Origin: Symsagittifera roscoffensis
Lineage: Eukaryota > Xenacoelomorpha > Acoela > Convolutidae
Assembly: GCF_963678635.1 (NCBI RefSeq)
Contig: NC_087063.1
Location: 72,683,617-72,747,616 of the forward strand
Reading direction: 5' to 3'
Length of the DNA stretch: 64,000 nucleotides
The notes beneath the pieces are model-generated. The model made no database searches, had not been told where the DNA came from, and saw only the letters and a program-made list of their open reading frames with translations. Each line of letters starts with the position of its first letter. Position 1 is the first letter of the stretch. The position numbers were made by a program, and so were the translations under genes. Of this stretch, positions 11,294-20,783 are shown piece after piece.

Positions 11294-12218
11294 TGTGACA
11301 TTCGACCAGAATGCCGTCAAAATGCGTGTCGAACTCGAACTTTTCTTGTGCCTTCTGAGTGGAAAATTGGCGGTTTTGGCGGATTATTAGTGCTAATTAG
11401 ACGATTTAGCGAATTACAAATGGTTAATTTGGCCTGATGTGCTGATCTGTAAAATTTCGATTTGGGCGTGAAAGACAACGTAACAATTTCAGTTTTCGCA
11501 CACACTGAAACTGCGGAAGGCAGAACAACAATATTCGTTCAAATAGACGAGGTGAACGACAATCGTACGATACAAAATGATTTTGCAATCGAGAATATTG
11601 TTGGAAGGACATTCCGAATTGTAACAAATGTAACTGTACAATCGTTACTGAAGATTTACCGAGAAACAGGAAGGGTATTGGGACGACTGTGCCAGCCTTC
11701 CGGAAGGACTATAAGACCGCTCTTCGTCCGGATTCCAGAATCCGGAAGGGTCTCGTGAAGAGAACTTGAACTTTATTTTAACAACTTTTAGATTCCTGGA
11801 ATGTCCTGAATTCAATTAATAACATCTAAGTTCGTTTTTAGGTAATGAGATGCTATGAGTTGAGGAAAAGCGTTGATCCAACTCTGATTGGAATGATGAT
11901 TTTTATCTACTGAACAAAAACAATAGTAAAACAAAAAAATAAGAAAAAGTACTGTTTTTAAGCGTGACCTCGTGGTCTGGGGATACTGAGACCCAGCGAT
12001 GAGCTCACTATTTTTGCATATAACTAAGTTAATCTGAGCGTTCTGACTGAAGCCCAAAACAGTAACGATTTTGTCGACCCGATGTTAAAAGGACCACACA
12101 AAGAACTGGCCTTGGTAGAGACGGTTAAAAGCATGTAGAGCTGTGTTTAGACGCTAGCCAGTCGTTTTACAACCTAGCTTTATTTTCCGTCGATATGTAC
12201 TTCTGGGCGAATGTTACA
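11294..12218 (+). mobile_element. Solo LTR inserted in element A
   Basis: The block starts TGTGACATTCGACCAGAA, akin to TGTGCCATTCTGCCAGAA of the B LTR, and ends GGGCGAATGTTACA, identical to the end of the B LTR. A long internal stretch (about 11950-12140) aligns with the B LTR at lower identity. It splits the minus-strand protease region of A at one codon: A continues on both sides. Target duplication is three bases, TGT, or four (TGTT) if the first T of the LTR is counted as target. It has no internal region, so it is the product of LTR-LTR recombination or a relic. Plus orientation, opposite to A. Confidence 0.85.
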
Positions 12219-12407
12219 TGTTAAATCCATCTATGATTAATACTGCTTCACGTGTTCTATAAGCCCCAGTGTATGTGCCATTGATCTTCACAGTTTTCAC
12301 TCCTCTCGTCGATAAGAGTGCTTTTATTGCTTTTGATAGATCATGAGGGTTAATGATCTCAGGCACTTGGTATAAACGTCAAAGTGCAACATTGTCTGAT
12401 CACTAGT
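12219..12407 (-). pseudogene. Protease upstream region of element A, between two insertions
   Basis: Minus-strand translation gives SDQTMLHFDVY and later TGAYRTREAVLIIDGF, against SDQTVMHIDVY and TEAYGPHEVMLNIDGI of element D. It is the short strip of A left between the solo LTR and the 5' LTR of element B. It shows that both insertions landed in the same 200-bp part of A. Confidence 0.85.
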
Positions 12408-13184
12408 TGTGCCATTCTGCCAGAAAGGCACAGCGCAACCTTCCGGCGACACGAAAGAAAACGAATAAAGGCCTTAGTAACGAAAAAGTATTGCGAAGGA
12501 GGGTAGGAATTTTCTAGAATTTTTATTTTTAAAATTTCGATCAAAGAGTGAATATTTCTGAGAAATAGAAAAAGACGGCCATTTTGACGAAAAGGAAAAA
12601 AAAACAGAACAACGACAAATATTGTGGAAAACGGTCGCACAAGAGACGAAAAACACGAAGCCTCTTATCGTGGCAACAACACCTGATAAGACTCTTAGCA
12701 GTGGCTATTAGTGGAGAAGGAAGCTTCAGTGGGGAAGGAATATTCCACGGAACCCTCCCGTGCCACAAATTGGGAGAGATAACAGCGTTATCTCAGGAAG
12801 ATTACGGGAGCGGATGCTTGGGTCCCAGATACTGTTGTATGGAAAGGGTCAATCCATCTCCAATGGATTTAATATAGAACTGTCACACAAAAAAATATTA
12901 AAATAGGTTGTTCGAGCCGTGTTTTTAATGGCAATCACGTAATCTGAGGATCCGAGACTCAGCTATGTGGTTGTGTTCGCATGTAAACGAAAGCTGATCA
13001 AAAGTCGTTTGACTGATGGCCTAAAAATAGTAACTTTTTACTTAGCCCTAAACAGACCAGAAAATCAACTGGCAAGGTCGAGACGGTGAAAAACGAGTAG
13101 GATTAAGGTAACTGACGCCTGCCAGTCGTTAATAGGTACTTTTTCTACGCTCCGTTGCTGTGTAGTATTTGGGCGAATGTTACA
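12408..13184 (+). repeat. 5' LTR of element B
   Basis: 777 bp, starts TGTGCCATTCTGCC and ends GAATGTTACA. Six differences from the 3' LTR: near 12542, 12560, 12569, 12643, 12817 and 13155. An AATAAA lies at 12464-12469 and AT-rich stretches near 12866-12900 could hold start-site or polyadenylation signals, but no transcript boundary can be fixed from sequence alone. The open frame at 12584-12877 inside it is incidental. Confidence 0.93.
12776..12794 (+). promoter_or_regulatory. Perfect hairpin within the LTR
   Basis: GAGATAAC, loop AGC, GTTATCTC: an 8-bp perfect inverted repeat with a three-base loop. It is present unchanged in the 3' LTR at 30757-30775. As part of the LTR it may sit at an RNA end (R region) or act as a protein-binding palindrome. 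Function is inferred only. Confidence 0.5.
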
Positions 13185-13196
13185 TAGACGTTTTTA

Positions 13197-13214
13197 TGGC
13201 GCTCCTGGGTTGGG
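13197..13214 (+). promoter_or_regulatory. Candidate primer-binding site
   Basis: TGGCGCTCCTGGGTTGGG lies 12 bases after the 5' LTR and begins with TGG, the complement of a tRNA CCA end. The following bases do not give a recognisable T-arm complement, so the primer tRNA is not identified and the call is weak. Confidence 0.25.
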
Positions 13215-14384
13215 CCCTGTCAAAGGCATAAGACCATCATGATCAGCAAGCGTTTCAGCGACGAACCCTCCGCTCCGGGCGGATGCCCGAGTTAGAGGCC
13301 TTAATGACCGTTATTGTACTAGGGGGAAGGTGCGTACCCTCCGTCTAGTACTATTTAGCTTTTTAACTTAGTTAACACCAAAAATTCCGGGGGCCGGAGG
13401 GTTAGGTGGGAAGTCATGAGCCCGCTTGTCCCAAGGTCCCGGGACCAAAAACAATTAAAGAGAAAGCGTAAAACCAAACAAAAATAGTGTATAACCAAGA
13501 AAAAGCCAAAAATAAATTTATTTGAAAACAAAAAAGTACAAAAAACAGTAAAAAAACATAAAGTGACAGTTTATATGTTATTTCCGGACGAGATGTGATC
13601 TGACCTTCCTATTTGTTGTTGTTTCAGATTGATTTATATCGTTTCTGATAGAAAGATTGTGTGTTTTGGTGAAGGGTTGGATACCCTCCCTTGAGTGTAA
13701 TTTGAGTATTTAAGCACGTTAATGGTGATTTTGCCGGTGACCGGAGGGTAGAGTGGCAAGCTGACCGACGTGTTCCATACTCAACAGGGACATAGGGACA
13801 ACATGCACAACGACTGTTGGGTATCGTTGAAACAATTTTAGTATCGTTCGGTTACTATTTCATTAAGACTTAAGTGGTGGGGCGCACGATTGGCGCGGTC
13901 CGATTGTACCCTCAATCGATTACAAATTTCCGAGTTAAGGGTCTTAGTTCGGGTATTTTGGTGCAAAGGAGGGTATAATACTATTCATTAACGACTGCTA
14001 ATAGGTTATTATCCTTATTATATATTACTTATCTCCTAATTGGACCCAAGAAACACCCAAATTTCGTCGAAAATTATCGATTTTTGACAAACTATAGACC
14101 CCCAAATTTTTGGATATCCGAGCTTTTCCGAACAGCAAAAAGCTTTTATATAGGGAGTAGCTACGTCGTTCGATCCCCCTAACTAAAGAAACTGCGTGAG
14201 AAAAGACTCAGTAAAAGTTGGAAAAAACCAAAATGTTTCGGTAAAAATTTCGATAATTTTCTGAATTTTGTCAATCTGTTTTGGGGATCGAGTTTTTGAG
14301 TTTTTAGAGTTAGAGCAATAAAATTTTTTGTATTAGGAGCGTGCTAGCATAACGTGCTCGGCTGCCAGAAAAATTCTTGAGTAA

Positions 14385-15345
14385 CCCTCCGATGAGCTCC
14401 GTGGATAGAGCTAACGACTTAAGGATTGGAAAAGGAAGGAATCGGAGGGCCCAAATTTGATAGTTATTGGCCAAATTTTTGTCCCAAATTGGTTTGGTTC
14501 GGTTTTTTGCATTATTCCAGTGCCATAAGGGGCTACTACGCTCGTTTCAATTATTTTTAGGCACTTTCAATAGGAATTGCGGAAAAAGTTTCTCAGAACC
14601 TACATAGGTGGTGAAAAAAGCCCATTTGGACAAACACGTTTTTGACAATTTCTCAAAGACTAGCCTACCGATCGGGATACTTTTGCTACCATAAGTCGAC
14701 GTTTTGGACCACTTTTCCGGACCGCAATCGTTTTTTGGTTGATACTCTCGGAAAAGAAAATTTTTTTAGGATTTGTTGGTTCGGAGGGTCCAAATCACAG
14801 GTAACCCTCCGAGCGGCAGAAAATTTTATCAAAAAACCTTTTTATCCAACTGGGAAGATTGACCATGTCAGCCAACCTAGTTTTAAGTTAGGTGGACCGC
14901 TTTTGGAGACTTTATCGCGGTAACATAACCTCTTTTCTTGATTTTTGGGGAACCCTCCGAAGTAACCCTCCGGAGTCAACTAAACCCCTTAGCAACCCTC
15001 CTTAGTGGAAAATTTCCACGAGATCATCCAAAGAAGTTGAAACAGCCCCCCATAGAGAATTTAGCTTGTTTTTTTACGCTTCCTGAAGTTAATTGAAGGC
15101 CCTTCTAAGTGAGGTTCAGAAATTTGAAAATTTTGGAGGTACCCTCCGAAGTAACCCTCCGGAGCATATTAAGCATCTTATTGACCCTCCTTAGTAAATT
15201 TAAGGGGACCCTCCGAAGAAACTTGGGTGATTAAGGTACCCTCCGAAGTAACCTTCCGAGGTAGGCTAAGCGTCTTAACAACCCTCCGAAGTAACCAACC
15301 GGAGTGACCTAAACATCTTAGCAACCCTCATTGTTAGAAAATTGA
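14385..15345 (+). repeat. Interspersed CCCTCCGAAG/CCCTCCGGAG motif array in the leader
   Basis: More than fifteen copies of ACCCTCC followed by GAAG, GGAG, TTAG or GAGC, commonly as the pair CCCTCCGAAGTAACCCTCCG, are spaced by 10-60 bases and get denser to the right. Phrases such as CTAAGC..CTTA and AACCCTCCTTAGT recur with them. The reverse complement GGAGGG also appears (14436-14453, 14785). Degenerate direct repeats with potential for pairing; likely an RNA-level element of the leader or a decaying minisatellite. Confidence 0.75.
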
Positions 15346-15537
15346 GGAAACCTTCTGTGGCAATTTGGGAGACGGAAATATCCATTTAACAAAGGTCATA
15401 TTAGGACATTAGGCGTGCTTATTAGGATCATAGGAGCCCATTTTGACCCGGAAATTCGTGATCAACTTTGGATTCTAGATCGGGTGTATCAGAAGTACCC
15501 GAACAAAAATTTTTTTTGATTGTGATTTTGGTTGTGT

Positions 15538-15890
15538 GGTTGCCTTGAGCTATTTAATAGGAAAGTTCGGGCAATCCGGGAACAAATAAAGGAAGACCTC
15601 GGTGAGGGTATTAAGCAAATACACACTCACTTGAGAAGAAAAGTTGTTCCCTACTCTCGTGCACTTGGAGCAGTCCGGGTGTGGTGGAGCTTTTTCTTAG
15701 ACTATAGAAATTTTCGATCAGAGGTTGCCTTGAGCTACTTAGTAGGACAGCTCGGGCAATCGCAGGGCACCTAAAAGAAGACTTCGGTGGGTGTATTAGG
15801 CAAATACACACCCACTTGAGAAGACTGTGTCCCGGGCCTCGTTCTTTCGGATCGTTCCGATTGAGGGAAGTCTTTTTCTTTAAGACTAAG
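15538..15890 (+). repeat. Two-copy 185-bp tandem duplication in the leader
   Basis: GGTTGCCTTGAGC starts at 15538 and again at 15723. Both copies continue with CGGGCAATC, GAAGAC, CGGTG, AAATACACAC and CACTTGAGAAGA, and end with TTTTTCTT. They differ at many positions, so the duplication is not recent or has been under little constraint. Confidence 0.8.
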
Positions 15891-16306
15891 TTTTACTGAT
15901 CTGTTTTTGAATCATCACTGCTTTTTACCAAAGATTGTTTGATTTTAACAAAGCAGTGACTTGATAAATTGTGTGGCAATAAATTGATACTGACGAAAGG
16001 TCGCTGTCACCTGTAGGATATTCTTATCTGATTATCCATTGTGTTTTGTGTGTTGATTATATCTTGTGAAAATTTTGTGATACTGTTATACTATACAACA
16101 GGGTTGAGTTAGCATTATATCAATACTGAGCAGGCCCTGTGTGTGTAACTCTAGCTGAGTCAATAAGATTGTCATTGAGAAACCTAAGAGACATTCTTGA
16201 TACTTACGAGATCGAAGAGGCAGCGTTAAGTAATTTAACTTGAACTTGTTTGCGGTACGTGTGCATCGCCATCAAATCATACGAATATTGTTTTTTGTCA
16301 CAAAGC

Positions 16307-16669
16307 ATGCAGCGCAGGGACTCGTTAGGATCGACTTTTAAGATTCCCAGGCTGAGCAAGGGCAGCACGCGAAATTTTAAAACTAGGCGTAGCCAGTCCT
16401 CGTTTAGCAGCGCCTCCGACGTGTTTGCCGAAACCGAATCGACTAAAGGTCAACCTGATCTTTCAGTGAGCGAAATGAAATTCAGGAGCGAGAAGAACCT
16501 CGATGCCGATCAAAGGCGGAGCGCCGAAGCCGGAACTGCGGGCGAAACGCTTGTGGAACCTTGGATGAAGGAGATTGGACGCTTACTCGACCCGACTTTG
16601 AGCCAAGCGAGGACCTCGAGCGGGAGGAAGTCGAGAGGACGGAGAAGACCTCGGAGCGTTCCGAGGTAG
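16307..16669 (+). CDS. Short ORF overlapping the start of gag (possible gag N-terminus)
   Basis: The first ATG in this frame is at 16307. The product is about 120 residues, basic and Ser/Arg-rich at first (RNFKTRRSQSSFSS) and acidic later. It overlaps the main gag frame (offset by two) from 16561 to 16669. The main gag frame has its first ATG only at 16699 but is already Glu-rich and gag-like from 16561, so the likeliest reading is that this ORF is the true N-terminus of gag, broken from the rest by an indel in the overlap. A separate small leader protein is possible. I could not align it to gag of D. Confidence 0.45.
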   Translation: MQRRDSLGSTFKIPRLSKGSTRNFKTRRSQSSFSSASDVFAETESTKGQPDLSVSEMKFRSEKNLDADQRRSAEAGTAGETLVEPWMKEIGRLLDPTLSQARTSSGRKSRGRRRPRSVPR

Positions 16670-18303
16670 AGCCGCGAGGGGAAGTGTTATTCAAGGGAAT
16701 GTCCAAATTGGAGACCAAGAGTCATAGGTGGAGGAGAGAATATTCACATTCGGCTAATACCCACTCATCTCTGGCCAAGCAGAGCAACAACGCGATGATG
16801 TCGAGTATAAGCCCGAGTGAAGAACAACCGGGTTCGAAGGCCAAGAAGAGTTGGAAGTCTTTGTACGATGAGCGCATGGCGTCACTACGAACTGAAGGTT
16901 TATCTTCCAGTTATGACTACCCGGAGATAACCCATCCGGATGTGAACTTCACACCGTGCCCAAGGAACGACATGAACAGGAAGGCGTCTTCCACCTCGCC
17001 GACCAGGCCCTTGTCAGATGGGATAACTATGGGAGCGTCATCAACATTCGACAGATTGATGACGTCGATGAGCAAGCAAAAAGGCGGTGCGTCATCAAGC
17101 ACCAGGCTGCAGCCGCAGTTGAAATCATCTTTTTTGGGACTAACCCCGTCATTTGGGGCCACTGGCGACATAAGTGACATGTTCGCTGGCGTAATGAATG
17201 GTCTGGATGAACTGAGACGAGACATGACTAAGAGAATAGATCAGGTTGACGAGAGAGCTCACCAGGGTCGAGAGAATCTGAGAGATGAACTAACGCACGC
17301 GAAGTCGCAGGCGAGGGTTGATCAGGCTCAATTGATTCGCAACACCGATCAATGCCTGGCGGAGAGCCTGGCACAGGCAAACAAGGAGTCACAGGAAAGG
17401 GAGGCTAGGATGACGAGAGAGATCGAGCGATTGTTGAACGGTCATGATAGTACCTACGCCCACACGATGACTAGCCTGGAGAAAAGGTTAGATGCCAAGT
17501 CTGACTTAATGATGCGGAAGCTTGACGCGATCCTGAATGGGAGCAATTGGCAGGAGCGATCCAACCAAAGGGAGCGCTCACGCCATGCGAATGATGGAGA
17601 TGGTACGGGCAGCAATGCCAGAGCCCAGCAAAGCTCGAGAACGAACTACGAACCTAGGAACAAGGAGCGGCCAAGGGCAGCCCCGTCGAGGCCTGGCTGG
17701 ACGAATCCAGTCCCGCCGGAGGCAGATGCTACCCCGGAGACAAGGTTGCCAACTGTGCCACAAGTCAGTTCAGTACCAGATCTGACTACAGTCTCACAGG
17801 ACACAACGATGTATGCCTCGATGTTTGAGCCTCTGAACAGATCTCTCGAAACATTCATCACCAAACTCTCGAAGTCAACCGAGAGAGGAGAAAGGTCAAG
17901 AAGAACACTGAAAAAGCCGAAATCATACAAAGACGAGCCAGACGGCTGCATTGATACTTGGATAGAGGTGATGAAGTTACACGTTGAGGAAGAGAGTCTC
18001 TCCAAGAAACAAGAATGCAGCGCGCTAACGAGCAACCTGGAGGGTACTGCACTAAATTGTGTAATGGCGAAAAGAGCCAATGAGAGAGACAGCGCTCGCA
18101 AGATATTCGACATCCTGCTGAATCGTTTGGGCTCTGGAGTACAAGGGCACCAGGCTATGGTGAAGTTCGAAAAGAGGCGTCAAAGAGATGACGAATCCAT
18201 AGACAAATTTTTGGAGGACCTTGAATTGCTTAGGAGGAGAAGCAATCCCGATGAGAGAATATCCGAGCGAAACTTGGCGATTGCTTCGAAGTTCATGGAC
18301 TGA
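16561..18303 (+). CDS. gag: Gag (capsid-nucleocapsid precursor), element B, truncated at the C-terminus
   Basis: 580 codons, open from 16561 with first ATG at 16699. N-terminal 200 residues are low-complexity, Ser/Arg/Glu-rich. Residues 220-340 are charged and probably coiled coil (ERLLNGH, LEKRLDAK). Residues 430-580 match a retrotransposon Gag domain: DGCIDTWIEVMKLH, FDILLNRLGSG, KFEKRRQRDDESIDKFLEDL, RRRSNPDE. D has the same block with DGCIDTWVEVMRLH. In D the zinc knuckles follow; here a TGA ends the frame, and 24 bases later the pol deletion joins it to integrase. So this Gag lacks its nucleic-acid-binding zinc knuckles. Gag forms the virus-like particle of LTR elements. Confidence 0.88.
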   Translation: MDEGDWTLTRPDFEPSEDLEREEVERTEKTSERSEVEPRGEVLFKGMSKLETKSHRWRREYSHSANTHSSLAKQSNNAMMSSISPSEEQPGSKAKKSWKSLYDERMASLRTEGLSSSYDYPEITHPDVNFTPCPRNDMNRKASSTSPTRPLSDGITMGASSTFDRLMTSMSKQKGGASSSTRLQPQLKSSFLGLTPSFGATGDISDMFAGVMNGLDELRRDMTKRIDQVDERAHQGRENLRDELTHAKSQARVDQAQLIRNTDQCLAESLAQANKESQEREARMTREIERLLNGHDSTYAHTMTSLEKRLDAKSDLMMRKLDAILNGSNWQERSNQRERSRHANDGDGTGSNARAQQSSRTNYEPRNKERPRAAPSRPGWTNPVPPEADATPETRLPTVPQVSSVPDLTTVSQDTTMYASMFEPLNRSLETFITKLSKSTERGERSRRTLKKPKSYKDEPDGCIDTWIEVMKLHVEEESLSKKQECSALTSNLEGTALNCVMAKRANERDSARKIFDILLNRLGSGVQGHQAMVKFEKRRQRDDESIDKFLEDLELLRRRSNPDERISERNLAIASKFMD

Positions 18304-19117
18304 GTAAAGAGTGAGGAGTTGAAGACAATGTCGGACAATGGCAAAGCATTCGTGGGTGATCTCACGAAGGAGTTAATGAAAAGGTCGCAGGTAGCGCAGG
18401 CCCACTCGACCACTTATCACCCGCAAACGAATGGCCTAGTCAAGAGGCAAAATCGCACACTGGTATCCATGCTGAGAGTCTATTGCTCGCGTTACATGGA
18501 TGACTGGGACAAGCACTTGCCGCAAGTGATGGGTGCTTACAACAGCACGGAGCATTCCACCACGGGAATAAGTCCGCACATGATGCTAACGGGTCACGAA
18601 AAAGCGCTCCCGTTGACGTTTTTCTACCCTGAATATGAGGGGAAGAGGACAGCACCGCAAACGTACGTGCGGGATGTTATTAGAAGACAGCAGGACCTCA
18701 ATGACTTATGCAGGAGGAACACGCAACAGGCGCAAAGTAGACAAAAAAGGAGGTTTGATAAAAGGACAGCCGATGCGAAAACCTACTCAGTTGGCGACTA
18801 CGTCTGGGTGTTCCAAGAAGTGGTTCCACCAAAAGGAACCAAGAAATTAGTAAAAAAAATGGCGTGGTCCATTTCAGATAACAGAGGTGCACCAAGGAGG
18901 TCGTTTTTATCGATTGAGCACTGGAAGAGCAGCTCATTACGAAAATATCAAACCACGCAATGCCTCGTCAGAGGACTGGTGCATCCCAGCGGACATGCAA
19001 GAAGGAGACTATTTCATAGTGGATCCTGCTTGTGAAGTGAATGAAAGGGGTACTCGCGACAAAACGACGGGAATGAGGCGGTGGACGATTGCGACCTACC
19101 ACTGGATCTGGAGTTGA
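18304..19117 (+). pseudogene. Integrase second half, fused to gag by deletion (element B)
   Basis: After VKSEELKTM of gag the sequence jumps, in the same frame, to SDNGKAFVGDLTKELMKRS of the integrase core (18334 on). The zinc motif and first catalytic Asp are therefore gone. The second Asp is present (SDNG), but the third catalytic Glu is Lys (GLVKRQNRTL; D has VERQNRTL). Further on AYNSTEHSTTGISP, FYPEYEGKRT and VWVFQEVVPPKGTKK follow D closely. A run of eight A (18850-18857) carries a frameshift, after which HQGGRFYRLSTGRAAHYENIKP continues in another frame. A second shift lies near 19063. This cannot be an active integrase. Confidence 0.9.
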
Positions 19118-20307
19118 CCGAGCGAGTAGAGGTGGACGATGAAACTCTACCTTATGCCGAGGAAGACTGGGACTGCCCGGAACAAATCGAAATTGACAAA
19201 TGAATACAGCCTGACTTTCCTCTCACCATGGAAACACGCCAGAGCAAGAGAGGAAAAAACAAGAAGAAATACAATCCGTACGGCGAGGATTTCGTCGTAG
19301 ACAGGATAGTTGTAAGTGATGTCATGGACTCGCTAGTGGAACTGGACGAAGTGGCGGTGCTAGAAGAAATCGACTTGGTGAATGATATGGATCAGGATTG
19401 GATCGACGATCGATCAGAACCGGAAGTGGAGTTCGAACCAGAAGCGGAACAGACTCATGAGCAAGAACTAACGAACTTGCGCGTGCTCGAATGGCTCCAT
19501 GATCTGCCGACAGATCCAAAAGAAACGATCCTGACGATTCAGGACGTCGATAAAGACGGCATCAAATACATCAGTCGTGACAATACCGAGTCCAACTGGG
19601 TCGCCCCAGATGGCCCTCTACGCGTTCCACAATCCAACCTCGATCTCCTAGACTTTGGACGATCGACGGGGACATCGATGGATATTTTTGTCCGGGGAGT
19701 GGGGGTAGGACTCACCCACACCAAAAATCTGATAATAAAAAAATTGAAATCGGCAAGAGAAGCCGGAGAACTAGAGACAGAGGGCGAGAATGCTAAAAAA
19801 CTACCTTTTGGACGATTTTTTGAATCGTATTTTGATCTACCGAACCATTATTCAAACAATATCGTCATAACGGACAGCGATATCATACTCACGGAACGCA
19901 TGTGCGCTATAGCGATAACCGCGGACGTAAGCTTCAAAACATCACTAGCGGCGGATTTCAAAAGAGAGTATTAGAACATCGAATTTTTATGGAAACAGAG
20001 GCCTGGTGTGGGGGGGATGATAGCGCTGCCCCCTGTTGCATCACAGATACCAGGAAAAAATTTGTGTTTCCTGGTTACCAAGGCCACTGATAGCAAACAC
20101 GTAGATCCAAAGAGCTTGGTATTGGCCTTGACTCGACTTAGGGATTTTTTGGTTGAGAGAGGAGTGACCTCTCTCTCGTTACCAGTATATGACCCCAATA
20201 GGGGAAAGCTACATCCGAGAGGGTTGTACGCACTTGTACATGTGATATTTTCAGAAACTGACATAGAGGTTTACTTACATAAAAAATACTATCTGAGCAT
20301 ATGCTAG
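19118..20307 (+). pseudogene. Integrase tail and macro-like domain, element B
   Basis: Continues the tail of the integrase polyprotein. A TGA at 19201 stands where D has Trp, then the ORF at 19228-19974 runs through KYNPYGEDFVVDRI, the conserved GTSMDIFVRGVGVGLTHT, and into the macro-like domain (CAIAITADVSFKTSLAADFKREY). A TAG at 19972 stands where D has CAG. The frame continues to 20307 as KQRPGVGGMIALPP, GKNLCFLVTKATD, LTRLRDFLVERGVTSLSLPVYD and HKKYYLSI. The pattern of strands and helices matches TARG1/OARD1-type macrodomains (ADP-ribose binding or hydrolysis), but the Gly-rich GCGLD loop of those enzymes is replaced by VYDPNRGKL, so activity is doubtful. Confidence 0.75.
19667..19721 (+). 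promoter_or_regulatory. Candidate central polypurine tract
   Basis: GGGGACATCGATGG, six bases, then TTGTCCGGGGAGT and GGGGGTAGGAC. The same two blocks occur in the 3' PPT of B (30357-30388, with a four-base spacer) and of C (40452-40480, minus). In D the equivalent at 58401-58455 shares 25 identical bases in a row across the purine run, including the codons for IFVRGVGV, although the neighbouring codons differ freely. Such central PPTs prime a second plus-strand start in lentiviruses and in Ty1. Confidence 0.65.
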
Positions 20308-20783
20308 GAATTGCGTTTGGCGATAAGTGGTTTTTATTAAGTTACTTGATAAGAATTAGTGTCAAGTTTTAGATTAGGATTAGGTTTCAGGTACAATAAT
20401 AGGGACTGAGTTTTTATGTGTTAATATAGATGTGTGATGTTTATGTGTTTATGTGTTATGTTATTGTTATGATATGTTTTATGTTTTGTGTCATAAAAGA
20501 CCTAGAGTACTCCAGGTCATCAAGGTGACAGCGCTCATTAGTGCTACCCTGACACAGATACAGGTGGACGATCCACCTTGGTGCTAAACTTTTAAATCAG
20601 AATTGAGAAGAGGATTTCAATGAAGAGTTTTAAAGAGTTGAATGATGTTTAATCCAAAAATGATGGTTTTAAGTCGCGACTTGTTTTTTTAGATCTTGAT
20701 TGATCGGAAATTGTTTATTGAATTAATTGAATTGAACGAAGCAGGAAGAAACTACACGACAGCAAGAATCAACACGATAAGAA
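20308..20783 (+). other. Spacer between macro-like domain and ORF2, with three hairpins
   Basis: 476 bp, AT-rich, no ORF. Three inverted repeats sit close together: 20499-20518 (GACCTAGAGTACTCCAGGTC, nine of ten pairs), 20523-20550 (imperfect, around AGCGCTCATTAGTGCT) and 20562-20578 (AGGTGGA CGA TCCACCT, perfect). The ORF2 ATG lies 200 bases further on. The cluster could form a folded RNA region that matters for ORF2 expression; that is inference. Confidence 0.5.

Larger units (their letters stand above)
13185..16306 (+). other. Long 5' leader of element B
   Basis: About 3.1 kb between the LTR and gag without a long ORF. It holds a possible primer-binding site, an extended array of CCCTCCGAAG-type motifs (14385-15345), a 185-bp tandem duplication (15538-15890) and AT-rich spacer. 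Leaders this long are usual in giant Ty3/gypsy elements and often carry packaging and translation signals. Short purine/pyrimidine repeats such as GGAGGGT and ACCCTCC recur throughout. Confidence 0.7.

Noticed and set aside
11462-11758. 98-codon plus-strand ORF
   Set aside because: Lies inside the solo LTR; no similarity to a protein that I know.
12584-12877. 97-codon ORF, also at 30565-30858
   Set aside because: Lies in the LTRs; composition is not protein-like and opposite frames are open too.
13185-13200. Classical primer-binding site directly after the LTR
   Set aside because: The bases directly after the LTR do not start with TGG; only a weak candidate 12 bases further on is listed.
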